Assembly (NCBI GenBank): GCA_014860745.1
Contig: JACZJC010000038.1
Span: 1-47,731 of the forward strand
Length of the DNA stretch: 47,731 nt
Direction of reading: 5' to 3'
DNA from: Anaerolineales bacterium
GTDB lineage: Bacteria > Chloroflexota > Anaerolineae > Anaerolineales > Villigracilaceae
Part shown: positions 28,382 through 36,800 of the stretch, piece by piece
How positions within the stretch are numbered: the first letter of the stretch is position 1
How the letters are laid out: every line of letters starts with the position of its first letter
The notes under the pieces: model-generated
Database searches by the model: none
What the model was told of the DNA's origin: nothing
The model's input: the letters and a program-made list of their open reading frames with translations, nothing else
Program-made: the position numbers and the translations under genes

Positions 28382-28873
28382 TCACTTTTCAATTTCATGA
28401 ATTTGAATTGGGCGGGCGGGGTTGCCAGCCACGATTACACCTGCGGGAACATCATGCGTAACCACGCTGCCTGCCCCCACAAGGGCTCCTTTTCCAATTG
28501 TGACTCCGCACAAGATGGTGGCATTGCTTCCAATGGACGCACCGCGTTCGATAACAGTGGGCGTGCAGACCCAATCCGCTTCTGTTTGCAGAGAACCAGA
28601 CTCGGTAGTGGCGTGTGGGTACTTATCGTTAATGAACATTACGCCATGACCAATGAAGGCTTCGTCTTCGATTGTGACACCCTCGCAAATAAATGTGTGG
28701 CTGGAGATCTTGACATGCCTGCCAATGCGGGCGCCCTTCTGAATTTCAACGAAAGTACCGATCTTGCTACCATCGCCGATTTCACAGCCATAAAGATTAA
28801 CGAAAGCATAGATCTTCACGTCTTTCCCAAGTTTGACGTCTGAGGCAATGCGTGCAAACTCTGCTTTTACCAT
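28382..28873 (-). CDS. Hexapeptide-repeat N-acyltransferase (WbpD/FdtC-like)
   Basis: 163 residues, with the left-handed beta-helix pattern of [LIV]-G-x4 repeats running through most of the chain (KLGKDVKIYAFVNL, GDGSKIGTFVEIQ, IGRHVKISSH). It contains the GHGVMFINDKYP catalytic-type segment and ends in VVAGNPARP. The family transfers an acyl group to the amine of a nucleotide amino sugar. It overlaps the oxidoreductase stop by 7 bases and lies 6 bases from the aminotransferase, fitting a single pathway. Confidence 0.9.
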   Translation of the reverse strand: MVKAEFARIASDVKLGKDVKIYAFVNLYGCEIGDGSKIGTFVEIQKGARIGRHVKISSHTFICEGVTIEDEAFIGHGVMFINDKYPHATTESGSLQTEADWVCTPTVIERGASIGSNATILCGVTIGKGALVGAGSVVTHDVPAGVIVAGNPARPIQIHEIEK

Positions 28874-30006
28874 GTGATTACCTCACGTGTTTGGCCATTC
28901 AACATTGAGTGTTGAGCCGCCTCCAGTATTTTGACCACCTGCCAGCCATCACGCCCACAACTGTAAGGTCCGGCTTTATTATTAATACAAAGCCCGCACT
29001 TTGCATCAATAAAACAATTATGTGTGTCATGGGCAATCATTGGCTGAGTTGCCTCAATGCTTCCAGACAATTCGTGTTTGGGAGCCTCCGTTCGTTTACC
29101 AGAAGATCGGTCAATAAAAATCTGGCATTCTTGCCGCAAGGGTTCCATGAAGCGAATGTTTGGAATGGTAATATCACCGGAACGATAACTGTATTTAAAT
29201 TCGCTAAAGCTACCGTTTGTATATTCGGGTGGATCAACGCCTTTGTCATAGATTTTTATTTTCAACTCGCTTTCCATATCGTTGAAAACCGCCATTTTCT
29301 TGCTACCGACCACGGTAATACGACGCACTTTGCATGGGTCAAGCCAGCTAACATGTACATGGGCAGGAATATTGTTTGGAAACATCAAATTCAAATACGC
29401 AACATCAAAAATGCCATCAGTGACGCATGGCATACCATGGGCACTGACAGAAATTGGTTTTTCTCCCAGTAGATATAGAATAATTGAAATGTCATGCGGA
29501 GCCAGATCCCATAGCACATTTGAATCGCGTTGGAATAAGCCCAGGTTCAGCCGCGCAGCATCTATGTAATATATATCCCCAAGTTCCCCACTATCGATAT
29601 AACCTTTCATTGCATGTACTGCCGAATTGAATTCGAAAGTGTGACCGACCATCAAAGTTAACCCTTTGGCATCAGCCAATTCGATGAGTTCCTCGGCATC
29701 TTTGCTCTTGAGCGTTATCGGTTTTTCAATAAGCACATGCAGGTTGTGTTCCAGGCATTCTTTGGCGATGAGGTAATGAGTCACCGGGGGGGTGGCTACA
29801 ACAACAGCATCCAATTCCAAATCGAAAAACTCCCGATAATCCATGGTGACAAGGATTTGTGGGTATTTTGATTTAGCTTGTTTTAGCCGGTCTTCGCTCA
29901 GGTCTGCAATTGCCACCAAATCTGAGGTGGGAAGTTCATAAAAATTCCGTGTCAAGTTCGGTCCCCAATATCCGTATCCGATTATGCCTACTTTTAGGTT
30001 ATTCAT
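28867..30006 (-). CDS. Gfo/Idh/MocA-family nucleotide-sugar oxidoreductase
   Basis: About 379 residues from the ATG at 30006; a longer frame to 30027 would place AAAGGAGG inside the gene, so the shorter start is chosen. The Rossmann motif GIIGYGYWGPNL is at the N-terminus, followed by EKPITL and GHTFEFN, typical of the family. It probably oxidises a UDP-sugar at C3 with NAD, as WbpB does, supplying the keto substrate for the aminotransferase at 27266. It is the first of the three-gene amino-sugar set. Confidence 0.85.
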   Translation of the reverse strand: MNNLKVGIIGYGYWGPNLTRNFYELPTSDLVAIADLSEDRLKQAKSKYPQILVTMDYREFFDLELDAVVVATPPVTHYLIAKECLEHNLHVLIEKPITLKSKDAEELIELADAKGLTLMVGHTFEFNSAVHAMKGYIDSGELGDIYYIDAARLNLGLFQRDSNVLWDLAPHDISIILYLLGEKPISVSAHGMPCVTDGIFDVAYLNLMFPNNIPAHVHVSWLDPCKVRRITVVGSKKMAVFNDMESELKIKIYDKGVDPPEYTNGSFSEFKYSYRSGDITIPNIRFMEPLRQECQIFIDRSSGKRTEAPKHELSGSIEATQPMIAHDTHNCFIDAKCGLCINNKAGPYSCGRDGWQVVKILEAAQHSMLNGQTREVITW

Positions 30007-30023
30007 CTTTATGATCCTCCTTT

Positions 30024-30803
30024 TCAATATGCTCCCCTGCCTGAAATAACTACCAGCGGGGTTTTCAACAAAATCTTAATATCCATCCACAGGGATTGGT
30101 TATTAACGTATTCGATATCCATTTTCATCTGCTCATCGAAATCGCCAATACCGCGGGCTGTCACCTGTTGCAAACCGGTAATCCCCGGTTGAACTGTCAG
30201 CCGCTGAAGATGCCAGGGTTTGTACATTTCCACCTCATAGGGAATGGCCGGACGAGGGCCGATCATGCTCATATCACCTCGCAGAACGTTCCATAATTGC
30301 GGAAGTTCATCAAGACTAAGTTTGCGGAGAATCTTTCCGGGAGCGATCACCCTCACATCATTCACAAGCTTTCGCGGGCGGGTGGGGGCGTTTTGCAAAG
30401 TAAACAATTGTTCCTGGTTTTTCGATTCGCGCGGTCTTGTGGCCGCTTTTTGCACGGCTTGTATCTGATCCTCATTGTTTTCAATTAATGCTTTGATATA
30501 TGCCTGGTGAATTGCGGAATCGGCATTCGGCTTCATAGTGCGAAACTTGAAACAGCGAAAGGTGGTTCGCTGCCAGGTAATTAATTTGCCCTTCATGCAT
30601 CGTTTCGCCCCGACCCGTTCCTGGGAAAAAAATATTGGGCCTGGCGAATAAACGAAAATTGCAATCGATATTAGAAGCATTAAAGGGAAAAGAGCCAGCA
30701 GCAAGAATATGGAGAGGATCACATCTACTGCCCTCTTTATGGCATAGTATGTGCGCCGGTCAGAAATCGCCAGAATGGGGAGTTCAAGATTATGTTCACG
30801 CAT
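30024..30803 (-). CDS. Initiating sugar-phosphate transferase (WbaP/ExoY-like)
   Basis: About 259 residues from the ATG at 30803, preceded by AGGAAGG. One N-terminal membrane helix ([18 protein letters not shown]) is followed by the bacterial sugar transferase core: [45 protein letters not shown] and [10 protein letters not shown]. It transfers hexose-1-phosphate to undecaprenyl phosphate, the first committed step of EPS assembly. An unusual ~45-residue insert before LSLDELPQ contains two related blocks (QKAATRPRE and QNAPTRPRK). Confidence 0.9.
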   Translation of the reverse strand: MREHNLELPILAISDRRTYYAIKRAVDVILSIFLLLALFPLMLLISIAIFVYSPGPIFFSQERVGAKRCMKGKLITWQRTTFRCFKFRTMKPNADSAIHQAYIKALIENNEDQIQAVQKAATRPRESKNQEQLFTLQNAPTRPRKLVNDVRVIAPGKILRKLSLDELPQLWNVLRGDMSMIGPRPAIPYEVEMYKPWHLQRLTVQPGITGLQQVTARGIGDFDEQMKMDIEYVNNQSLWMDIKILLKTPLVVISGRGAY

Positions 30804-30920
30804 TAGTATTACCTTCCTACATGAGTACAAACTTGCTCAGTAATACTATAGCAAAACAAATCTTTTATTTTTTATGAAATTGATTTGATAATTATTTAAA
30901 TTCCCCCAAGGTATATCAAC

Positions 30921-31625
30921 TTACTCTTCTTTGCGCGGCTCGAACCAATATCCCCTTCCCCGATGTGTATGTATGTACTTGTGGCCGTATTTGCCATCCT
31001 GCAGCCTCTTACGTAGGTAATATACATATAGCGAAGGATACGTTTGACTGCACGAAACGGGATCACCCCAAATATTCCGCGTTAATTCACGGTTTGAAAC
31101 AATTTTTCCCTGTTCGCGCACCAGATACGCCAGCAGACTATACTCCCGCGGAGAAAGCTCAACGATCTCGCCACATAGTTTTACGATCTTAGTATTCAGG
31201 TCAATATTCAGAAAAGAGTCTTCATAAGACAGGATATAAGAGGCTGCGCCAACCTTGTGGTTGTTCGAACGACGCAACAGGGCACGCACACGTGCTTCAA
31301 ATTCGTTTTTATTGAACGGCTTTTTTATGTAGTCGTCCGCGCCAACATTAAAGGCACGTAGAATATCATTTTCGGTGCAGCGCGCAGTTAACATAAGCAC
31401 AGGCACGTCTGTCATTTCGCGCAAACGCATACAAACATCAAAACCGTTCATCTCAGGCATCATAATATCCAGGATTACTAGGTCTGGGTGTATCTCATAT
31501 ATATTTTTTAAACCTTCTGTTCCAGACATGGATTGATAAACAGTTATATCAATCGAACGCAGGATCATTTCAACCAATCTGCCTAGATCGGGATCGTCAT
31601 CGACCAGTAACACTTTTTTTCCCAT
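30921..31625 (-). CDS. OmpR-family response regulator
   Basis: About 234 residues from the ATG at 31625 (MGKKVLLVDDD); an upstream extension to 31718 is outside the conserved domain. The receiver domain has Asp9-Asp10-Asp11 and the phosphorylated Asp53 in LVILDIMMPEMNG, with the conserved Lys in IKKPF. The C-terminal winged helix has ELSPREYSLLAYLV and ends GYWFEP. No sensor kinase is adjacent. Its place within the EPS operon suggests control of EPS production, including its own operon. Confidence 0.85.
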   Translation of the reverse strand: MGKKVLLVDDDPDLGRLVEMILRSIDITVYQSMSGTEGLKNIYEIHPDLVILDIMMPEMNGFDVCMRLREMTDVPVLMLTARCTENDILRAFNVGADDYIKKPFNKNEFEARVRALLRRSNNHKVGAASYILSYEDSFLNIDLNTKIVKLCGEIVELSPREYSLLAYLVREQGKIVSNRELTRNIWGDPVSCSQTYPSLYVYYLRKRLQDGKYGHKYIHTHRGRGYWFEPRKEE

Positions 31626-31841
31626 TTTGTCCCTCAACACTCCTGCAAATGATTTAAAATTGTCATAGCATAAAAAAAGAGAGAACCTACCGTCATACGC
31701 AAACAAATCCTTTTCCAATATTCGTGGTATCCAGGATTGTCGCGTTATGCATAGAAATTTCCCAAATCACAAAAAAGGCGCTTCCTCACTTACAATTGTT
31801 CCTATTTATTATCAGGATTCCATCTATTCTTGTAACCAACA

Positions 31842-32684
31842 TTAAGATTCTTTTAACTCAGTTTTTTTTGATATTGATTTTTCTCCTAAAGGATTTAATT
31901 CCCTTGTACCTCCCAAATTTTCGAAAAGGAAGGCCAAACCTAACCCACCTATCAGCCCAATTACCGAACCCAGAGCATAGTTTAAAGCAACCCGCGGTTC
32001 GGATGGTTTCTGTGGGACAACTGCTGTCTCAATCACTGTGACCATATTTGCGCGGAGAGTTTCCCTTAAAACGGCCTGTTCATATTGATCAAGCAGCCTT
32101 ATGTAGATTTGCTGTTCCATCTGGATCATTTGATCCGTCGTGCTGATTCGTTCCGGATATGCGGGTGTTTGGACGATCAATTTCCCATACTCTTTCCGCC
32201 ATTTATCCAAATCAGCCTGCACCTGGGAAACTTGTTCCCCCAAGACCTCCGCTGAATTTACATCACTGCCGCTGTATAGCTGGTTGCCTTGTGAATAAAG
32301 GATCTCAGCCAGCGTATTAGCAACATTTGCGGCCAACTGAGGGATTTCATCCTCCACTGTAATTTTTATCAATTCAGTATTGGGGATTACCTCAGCAGTG
32401 ATATTTGGAAGTTCCTTTAATTTCAGACGAACCATAAGTTCATCCAATACAGGTCTGCTTGTGGCAACTTCAGCATATGTATTCATCAGGCGTTCGGCAT
32501 ACGTGTACTCCGAATAGTTCAATTGCCCGCTTGCAGATGTAGCAATGCGCAAAATTGCCGAAGTTTGATACACAGGGGTTATTAGATTCGTCCCCACAAT
32601 GACGGTTGTTATTGTTACAAAAAAAGTCAGCAGAATCACCCATTTCCGGCGCCAAAGAATTTCAAAATATTGTTTAAGTTCCAT
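31842..32684 (-). CDS. Wzz-type chain-length/polysaccharide co-polymerase protein
   Basis: About 280 residues from the ATG at 32684, with GGAG 8 bases upstream. The N-terminus (MELKQYFEILWRRKWVILL) leads into membrane helix 1, a periplasm-side helical region follows (residues ~50-235), and helix 2 (ALNYALGSVIGLIGGLGLAFLF) is preceded by PQKPSEPR, the usual Wzz proline motif. There is no cytoplasmic tyrosine kinase domain. It would set polymer length with the Wzy-like protein. Confidence 0.85.
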   Translation of the reverse strand: MELKQYFEILWRRKWVILLTFFVTITTVIVGTNLITPVYQTSAILRIATSASGQLNYSEYTYAERLMNTYAEVATSRPVLDELMVRLKLKELPNITAEVIPNTELIKITVEDEIPQLAANVANTLAEILYSQGNQLYSGSDVNSAEVLGEQVSQVQADLDKWRKEYGKLIVQTPAYPERISTTDQMIQMEQQIYIRLLDQYEQAVLRETLRANMVTVIETAVVPQKPSEPRVALNYALGSVIGLIGGLGLAFLFENLGGTRELNPLGEKSISKKTELKES

Positions 32685-32755
32685 CGCATATCTCCAAAAG
32701 ACTTGATCCATTCAACCTGACGAGAATTCCGGGCTCGTTTGACAATGAAATTCAA

Positions 32756-32980
32756 TTATTTCGGCAGAAGCATTCCCGTTGAAATCTTCAATACATCAGC
32801 GGCTTTTCTTAGATTACTCAGATACATATCGTTATCATTGAACTCATCGAAATCCTCGTAGGCACCGTTCCATATCTTGATTGCAGTCGGTTCACTGCAG
32901 CCTCGTTTTCGCATCTCGCCTACGAACTCGTCGAATGACAAATGGATTCGTTCCGCAAGTTCCTGAACTCTGCTACGCAT
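32756..32980 (-). CDS. Small HTH-like protein at head of EPS operon
   Basis: 74 residues from the ATG at 32980, supported by AGGAGC 6 bases upstream; a GTG at 33001 gives a longer form. The helical pattern RVQELAERIHLSFDEFV, GCSEPTAIKIWNG, YLSNLRKAADVLKIS resembles an XRE/Cro-type DNA-binding fold, with the recognition helix replaced by a divergent segment. It is the first gene of the - strand cluster and could be a local regulator. I do not recognise a named family. Confidence 0.5.
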   Translation of the reverse strand: MRSRVQELAERIHLSFDEFVGEMRKRGCSEPTAIKIWNGAYEDFDEFNDNDMYLSNLRKAADVLKISTGMLLPK

Positions 32981-33001
32981 GACTTGCTCCTGAATGGCCA
33001 C

Positions 33002-33703
33002 AGGTTAATAGAAAATAGTTGTGGGCTTTTGATACCGATAAAAGAATGGAAAAAAAAATCTATTTATAAATCGGGATAAAAAAATACCCAAACCTAAGCG
33101 ACATGAACAAGTTCTGGAGCAAACAAAATAACACTAAGGTTATTAATACAGCACACTTTCCCCAGCAATAAGTACCTCGCCAACGTTTTCATGACAACAA
33201 CACTCCAAATTCTCCGATAAATGCGGAAGGAAAACCTTTCAAATTTGTTAACTTAAGTATAAGTTCGATCATCTTTTTAACAAGTGACAAATGTCATATA
33301 AGCGGCAAAATCGAAACACCTGCACCTGATACACTTAAGTGAACATCGAATGTGCAAGGGGTAAACCTGACAAAATGGTTGAATAAGAGACACCAGTGAT
33401 TTATGCCATGCTGGTGAAACTGTTCGGGTGAGGTAATACGATATGAGACAGATCCATTACGGGCGCAGAGGGATGCGGTCATTTTATAAACAATGGACTG
33501 GTTAACACGGTGGATTCCAATCATGGTGGTTACATCCAAACAGAGTTTCAGCTTTTATAGGTGGTTCGATAATTAATTATTTGGTCTTTTCCAAAATCAT
33601 GAGACAGCGGTTATTGAAAAGGGGAACGATTCATGATAAAAAATTTATAGAGCGTTATTTCCGGTAATTTTGACAAGGCCAGATCATGCAGCCCGGAGAA
33701 CCC
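33002..33703. other. About 700 bases without a convincing gene
   Basis: This AT-rich stretch separates the EPS operon from the PanB-like gene. One 81-codon - strand frame (33294-33539) has no ribosome-binding site and no recognisable domain. Two ACTTAAGT-centred palindromes are present, and CACCAG...CTGGTG could form a hairpin near 33389-33415. The region must hold the EPS promoter on the - strand and probably the start of the PanB transcript. I see no riboswitch or tRNA. Confidence 0.5.
33250..33341. promoter_or_regulatory. Two ACTTAAGT palindromes upstream of EPS operon
   Basis: AACTTAAGTATAAGTT (33250-33265) has 6-base arms around AGTA and contains ACTTAAGT at 33251-33258. CACTTAAGTG (33332-33341) is a perfect 10-base palindrome with the same core at 33333-33340. 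The cores are 82 bases apart, close to eight helical turns. They lie about 270-360 bases upstream of the first EPS gene and could bind a dimeric regulator. This is only pattern-based. Confidence 0.3.
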
Positions 33704-33844
33704 ATGCCCAGCAAACTCGATGAATTTCGCGCCTATCGTCAACGAATGAACGACCCCTTTCTTGAAGTTGACCTTCTCGGCATTAAACGATTCTTCAACC
33801 TCGGTACCAATGCGCACAAGGCATCGCGCGCAGAGCAGGGTTAA
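33704..33844 (+). pseudogene. Truncated N-terminal piece of a carboxymuconolactone decarboxylase/AhpD-like protein
   Basis: A 46-residue frame starting MPSKLDEFRAYRQRMN with GGAG 8 bases upstream. The stretch FRAYRQRMND followed by LGIKRFFNLGTNAH matches my memory of the start of small CMD-family proteins, in which YRxxMNxxIL and IKRFFNLD precede the catalytic C-x-x-C domain. The frame stops before any such domain, and no C-x-x-C continuation is seen before the PanB-like start at 33902. It may be a remnant or a genuine short protein. The good ribosome-binding site suggests it is still translated. Confidence 0.5.
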
Positions 33845-33901
33845 TTTAGCGGGTCACGTTTAATGCGTGGCCTATTTTGATTTCCATAATCGGAGGAACC
33901 C

Positions 33902-34780
33902 ATGAATGAACCAAGAAAGAAAATGACCCTGCCGGGTCTGTTCAAAAAAGTGGAGGACGGGCAGCCAATCACCTGGCTGACCTGTTACGATTATCCCACT
34001 GCAACCATGCAGGACCAGGCAGGTGTGGACATGATCCTCGTTGGCGACAGCCTCGGCATGACCATGCTCGGTTATGACTCGACTCTGCCTGTGACGATGG
34101 ATGACATGATCCGACATTCCGCCGCGGTTCGGCGCGGCGCGCCCAACGTATGGCTTGTCGGCGATATGCCGTACATGAGTTACCAACCCAGCGTTGAAAC
34201 CGCCATCCGCAATGCGGGGCGTTTTATGGCAGAGGCGGGCTGCGACTGCATCAAACTTGAAGGCGGCGCGGCGATGGCGAGCCGTATTAAAGGAATCGTC
34301 GATTCGGGTATCCCCGCGATTGGGCATCTGGGACTCACGCCTCAATCTGTTTCCGCCCTGGGCGGGTTCAAGTTACAGGGGAAATCTGCCACGCTGGCAA
34401 AGAAAATCGTAGACGATGCCAAGGCGCTCGAAGAAGCGGGTGCATTCTGCATCCTGCTCGAGCTCGTCCCCGACCGCCTCTGCGAACTCATCACCGAGCG
34501 GGCGAATAACTGCATCATCATGTCGCTCGGCTCCGGGCCGCACGCGCATGGACAATTGTTGATCTATCACGATGCCTTTGCCCTTTATCCAAAATTCAAA
34601 CCGCGCATGGCAAAAGTCTTCGCGGATGCAGGCGCGGTCATCCGCGAGGGATTGAACGGCTATGTCAAGGAAGTGACCGAGAAAACCTTCCCTGCAAAGG
34701 AAAATTGGTTTGGCATGCCTGACGAGGAATATGACGAATTGCTGAACCTGCTGGAAAACCGAAAACAGGTACACAGGTAA
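33902..34780 (+). CDS. panB: PanB-like ketopantoate hydroxymethyltransferase family protein
   Basis: 292 residues with GGAGG before the ATG. The fold markers of PanB are present: TCYDYPTA (28-34), metal ligands Asp49 in VGDSLGM and Asp88 in VGDMPYMSY, KLEGG with Lys118 and Glu120, IGHLGLTPQS, and the catalytic-type Glu187 in LLELVP. The usual IGIGAG loop reads MSLGSG here, and the end of the chain differs from standard PanB. Canonical activity makes ketopantoate from 2-ketoisovalerate and methylene-tetrahydrofolate. No panC or panD is nearby; instead an unrecognised 420-residue gene follows 29 bases later, so a different aldol-type substrate is possible. Confidence 0.75.
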   Translation: MNEPRKKMTLPGLFKKVEDGQPITWLTCYDYPTATMQDQAGVDMILVGDSLGMTMLGYDSTLPVTMDDMIRHSAAVRRGAPNVWLVGDMPYMSYQPSVETAIRNAGRFMAEAGCDCIKLEGGAAMASRIKGIVDSGIPAIGHLGLTPQSVSALGGFKLQGKSATLAKKIVDDAKALEEAGAFCILLELVPDRLCELITERANNCIIMSLGSGPHAHGQLLIYHDAFALYPKFKPRMAKVFADAGAVIREGLNGYVKEVTEKTFPAKENWFGMPDEEYDELLNLLENRKQVHR

Positions 34781-34809
34781 CCCCGCAATATCAATGAAAG
34801 GAACATACC

Positions 34810-36072
34810 ATGACCGATCTACGATCCCTCCTCAAAATTCCCACTTCGCGGCTGGATGCCATCAACGGCGTCCTGCTCGACCCGAACAGCCGCGTGATGA
34901 ACGACATGCTGGCCGTCATTGCCAAATACGGCACACCCGATGAGATCAACCGCAAACACCGTGAATCGCGAAAGATGGAAAATCTCTTCAAGCAGATCCA
35001 AGCCAAAGCGCCCGAATACATCAAAGACCTCAATTGGCTGATCGAACAACGCGACAGCGGCGCATTTGTCTCAGTCGCAGAGTACAGGCAGAAGGTCATG
35101 GGCGAAGCGGCGAAAAAGACAAAATTCAAGGATGAATATGCCGTCACGCTTGAAGTATCTGCCCTGCAATATTTCCCATGGGTGCGGATAATGACGGAGC
35201 AAGCCATCGCGAACAAGACCCTCGTACCCGGACGTTTCATTGCAGTCCGCAAAATGAAAGAATCAGAAGCGGACGGCGACCTGCCGGCGATCGTCGCCGC
35301 GCTGGATATCATCGGCGCATCGTTCGTGGAGACGCTGGATACAAAAGGCACCGACGGTTCCAACCCGCACCTTGGCGGACCCGCCACCATCACGGGTTAT
35401 TTCGGCGGAATCGGCCAGCCCAATGAACACGCGCTGATGTGGCTGGATGAATTTTTATATTACTACACCAACTACGGCGTTCAGCATGTGTTGAATTTCA
35501 ACGCCGGTACGATTCTGATGGGTTTCCTGCTCTATCGCCTCGGCGTGGATATTCAATTCAAGATTTCAGTTTTCTTCGGCTCGGACAATCCATACCATGC
35601 GCTGTGGATCATGACCATGGCGAAACTGTTCAGCCGCGACGACGGCACCAGCCCGCTGATCGGATTCAACTGGTCGAACTCGATCAACAATCAGACGATG
35701 GAATTGACTGCCGACTTCCGCAAGGCGCTTGGTTTCGAGAACGTGGTACGTTTTGAGCATCACATCACCGAAACGTGGAAGAGCATTGTCGTCCAGCCAT
35801 ACAACCGCCGCGACGAACTCGTGCAGATCGCCGATCATGTGGCGAACATTGCCGCCAAACATGAAGGCGGCGACCCCGAAGTGGAGCAGACTCTCGCCCA
35901 CCCATCCGATATCCTCGATTATTTCCGCGAGAAAAAGGAAGTCATCGAAAGCGGCGACTGGGACAACCTGCAGCACAATTTCCTCGAGAAAGTTGCGGCC
36001 TGCAATCACTCCGCCTCGGATTTGACAAAGGCAGGCTTGAGTTTTGTGGCGGCGAAAAACCTGCATAAATAA
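34810..36072 (+). CDS. Conserved-looking protein of unknown function, partner of PanB-like enzyme
   Basis: 420 residues, soluble, no signal peptide or membrane helix. AAAGGAAC precedes the start and only 29 bases separate it from the PanB-like gene, so they are co-transcribed. Likely active-site-like segments are TKGTDGSNPHLGG (about 179-191), GYFGGIGQPNEHA, NFNAGT, FFGSDNPYHALW, GFNWSNSINNQT and VRFEHHITETW. The spacing of glycine-, His- and Asn-rich loops suggests an alpha/beta barrel enzyme. I do not recognise the family. The neighbourhood implies a small-molecule step linked to the PanB-like reaction. Confidence 0.7.
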   Translation: MTDLRSLLKIPTSRLDAINGVLLDPNSRVMNDMLAVIAKYGTPDEINRKHRESRKMENLFKQIQAKAPEYIKDLNWLIEQRDSGAFVSVAEYRQKVMGEAAKKTKFKDEYAVTLEVSALQYFPWVRIMTEQAIANKTLVPGRFIAVRKMKESEADGDLPAIVAALDIIGASFVETLDTKGTDGSNPHLGGPATITGYFGGIGQPNEHALMWLDEFLYYYTNYGVQHVLNFNAGTILMGFLLYRLGVDIQFKISVFFGSDNPYHALWIMTMAKLFSRDDGTSPLIGFNWSNSINNQTMELTADFRKALGFENVVRFEHHITETWKSIVVQPYNRRDELVQIADHVANIAAKHEGGDPEVEQTLAHPSDILDYFREKKEVIESGDWDNLQHNFLEKVAACNHSASDLTKAGLSFVAAKNLHK

Positions 36073-36089
36073 ATCAGACATCGCAAAAA

Positions 36090-36119
36090 AAAGACAGCGC
36101 TCTTCCCGGCGCTGTCTTT
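36090..36119. terminator. Bidirectional intrinsic terminator
   Basis: AGACAGCGC (36092-36100) pairs with GCGCTGTCT (36109-36117) around an 8-base loop. An A run precedes it (about 36085-36092) and a short T run follows, so it can end transcription from both sides. It separates the converging 420-residue gene (+) and the response regulator gene (-). Confidence 0.85.
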
Positions 36120-36149
36120 GCTTAAAGTCACCATGTATCGAACTGGGGA

Positions 36150-36800
36150 TTATTTAACTTCGTCGAGCTTGATCAATCCCATCCGCATGGCAGAAAGCAC
36201 GGCCTGTGCGCGATTGGGTTGTTTCATTTTTTCCAAAATATTCTTGGCATGGCTGCGTATGGTTTCCTCGCTTACATTCAAACGGCTGGCAATCTGTTTG
36301 TATGTATTCGGCGATGCCATCCATTCCAGGATTTCCATTTCACGCGGCGTCAACGCAACTGCAGAAGTTTGATGCGGTTTTATCCGGCCGACAATTTTTT
36401 TCATCACATCCGGGTGTAAATACGCCTCGCCATGCGTCACCGCATGGATGGCACGCACCAGTTCGCCGGGTTCGATATTTTTCAGCACATAGCCTTCGAT
36501 GCCCGCCGCGACCAAATCGAACACGCGGTCGTCCACTTCGGTTCCGGTGAGCATCATGATCTTGATCTTTGGGTTGGCCTTTCGCAGCGCCAGCGCCATT
36601 TCCTGCCCGTCCATTTCAGGCATGACCAGATCAACGAGGACAATATCTGGATTTAGATTCTTCGCTGCTTCCAGACCGATTCGTCCATTTTCCGCTTCGC
36701 CCACAATCTCCAAATCTGGTTCCAGACGAAGGACCATCGCCAACCCTTTGCGGACCACGGCATGGTCGTCCACGATCAGGATGCGAATCGGGTCATTCAT
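36150..36800 (-). CDS. NarL/LuxR-family response regulator
   Basis: 216 residues. The receiver domain has Asp11-Asp12 and the phosphorylation site Asp57 in IVLVDLVMPEMDG; Lys105 lies in VLKNI. The C-terminal LuxR helix-turn-helix contains LTPREMEILEWMA and YKQIASRLNVSEETIRSHAKNILEK. Its gene overlaps the end of the kinase gene by 8 bases, so the two form one two-component system. They are divergent from the sulfur operon at 38635 and are the best candidates for its regulators. Confidence 0.95.
   Translation of the reverse strand: MNDPIRILIVDDHAVVRKGLAMVLRLEPDLEIVGEAENGRIGLEAAKNLNPDIVLVDLVMPEMDGQEMALALRKANPKIKIMMLTGTEVDDRVFDLVAAGIEGYVLKNIEPGELVRAIHAVTHGEAYLHPDVMKKIVGRIKPHQTSAVALTPREMEILEWMASPNTYKQIASRLNVSEETIRSHAKNILEKMKQPNRAQAVLSAMRMGLIKLDEVK

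Noticed and set aside
33294-33539. 81-codon - strand frame in the long spacer
   Set aside because: No ribosome-binding site, no recognisable domain, and a composition like the non-coding surroundings.
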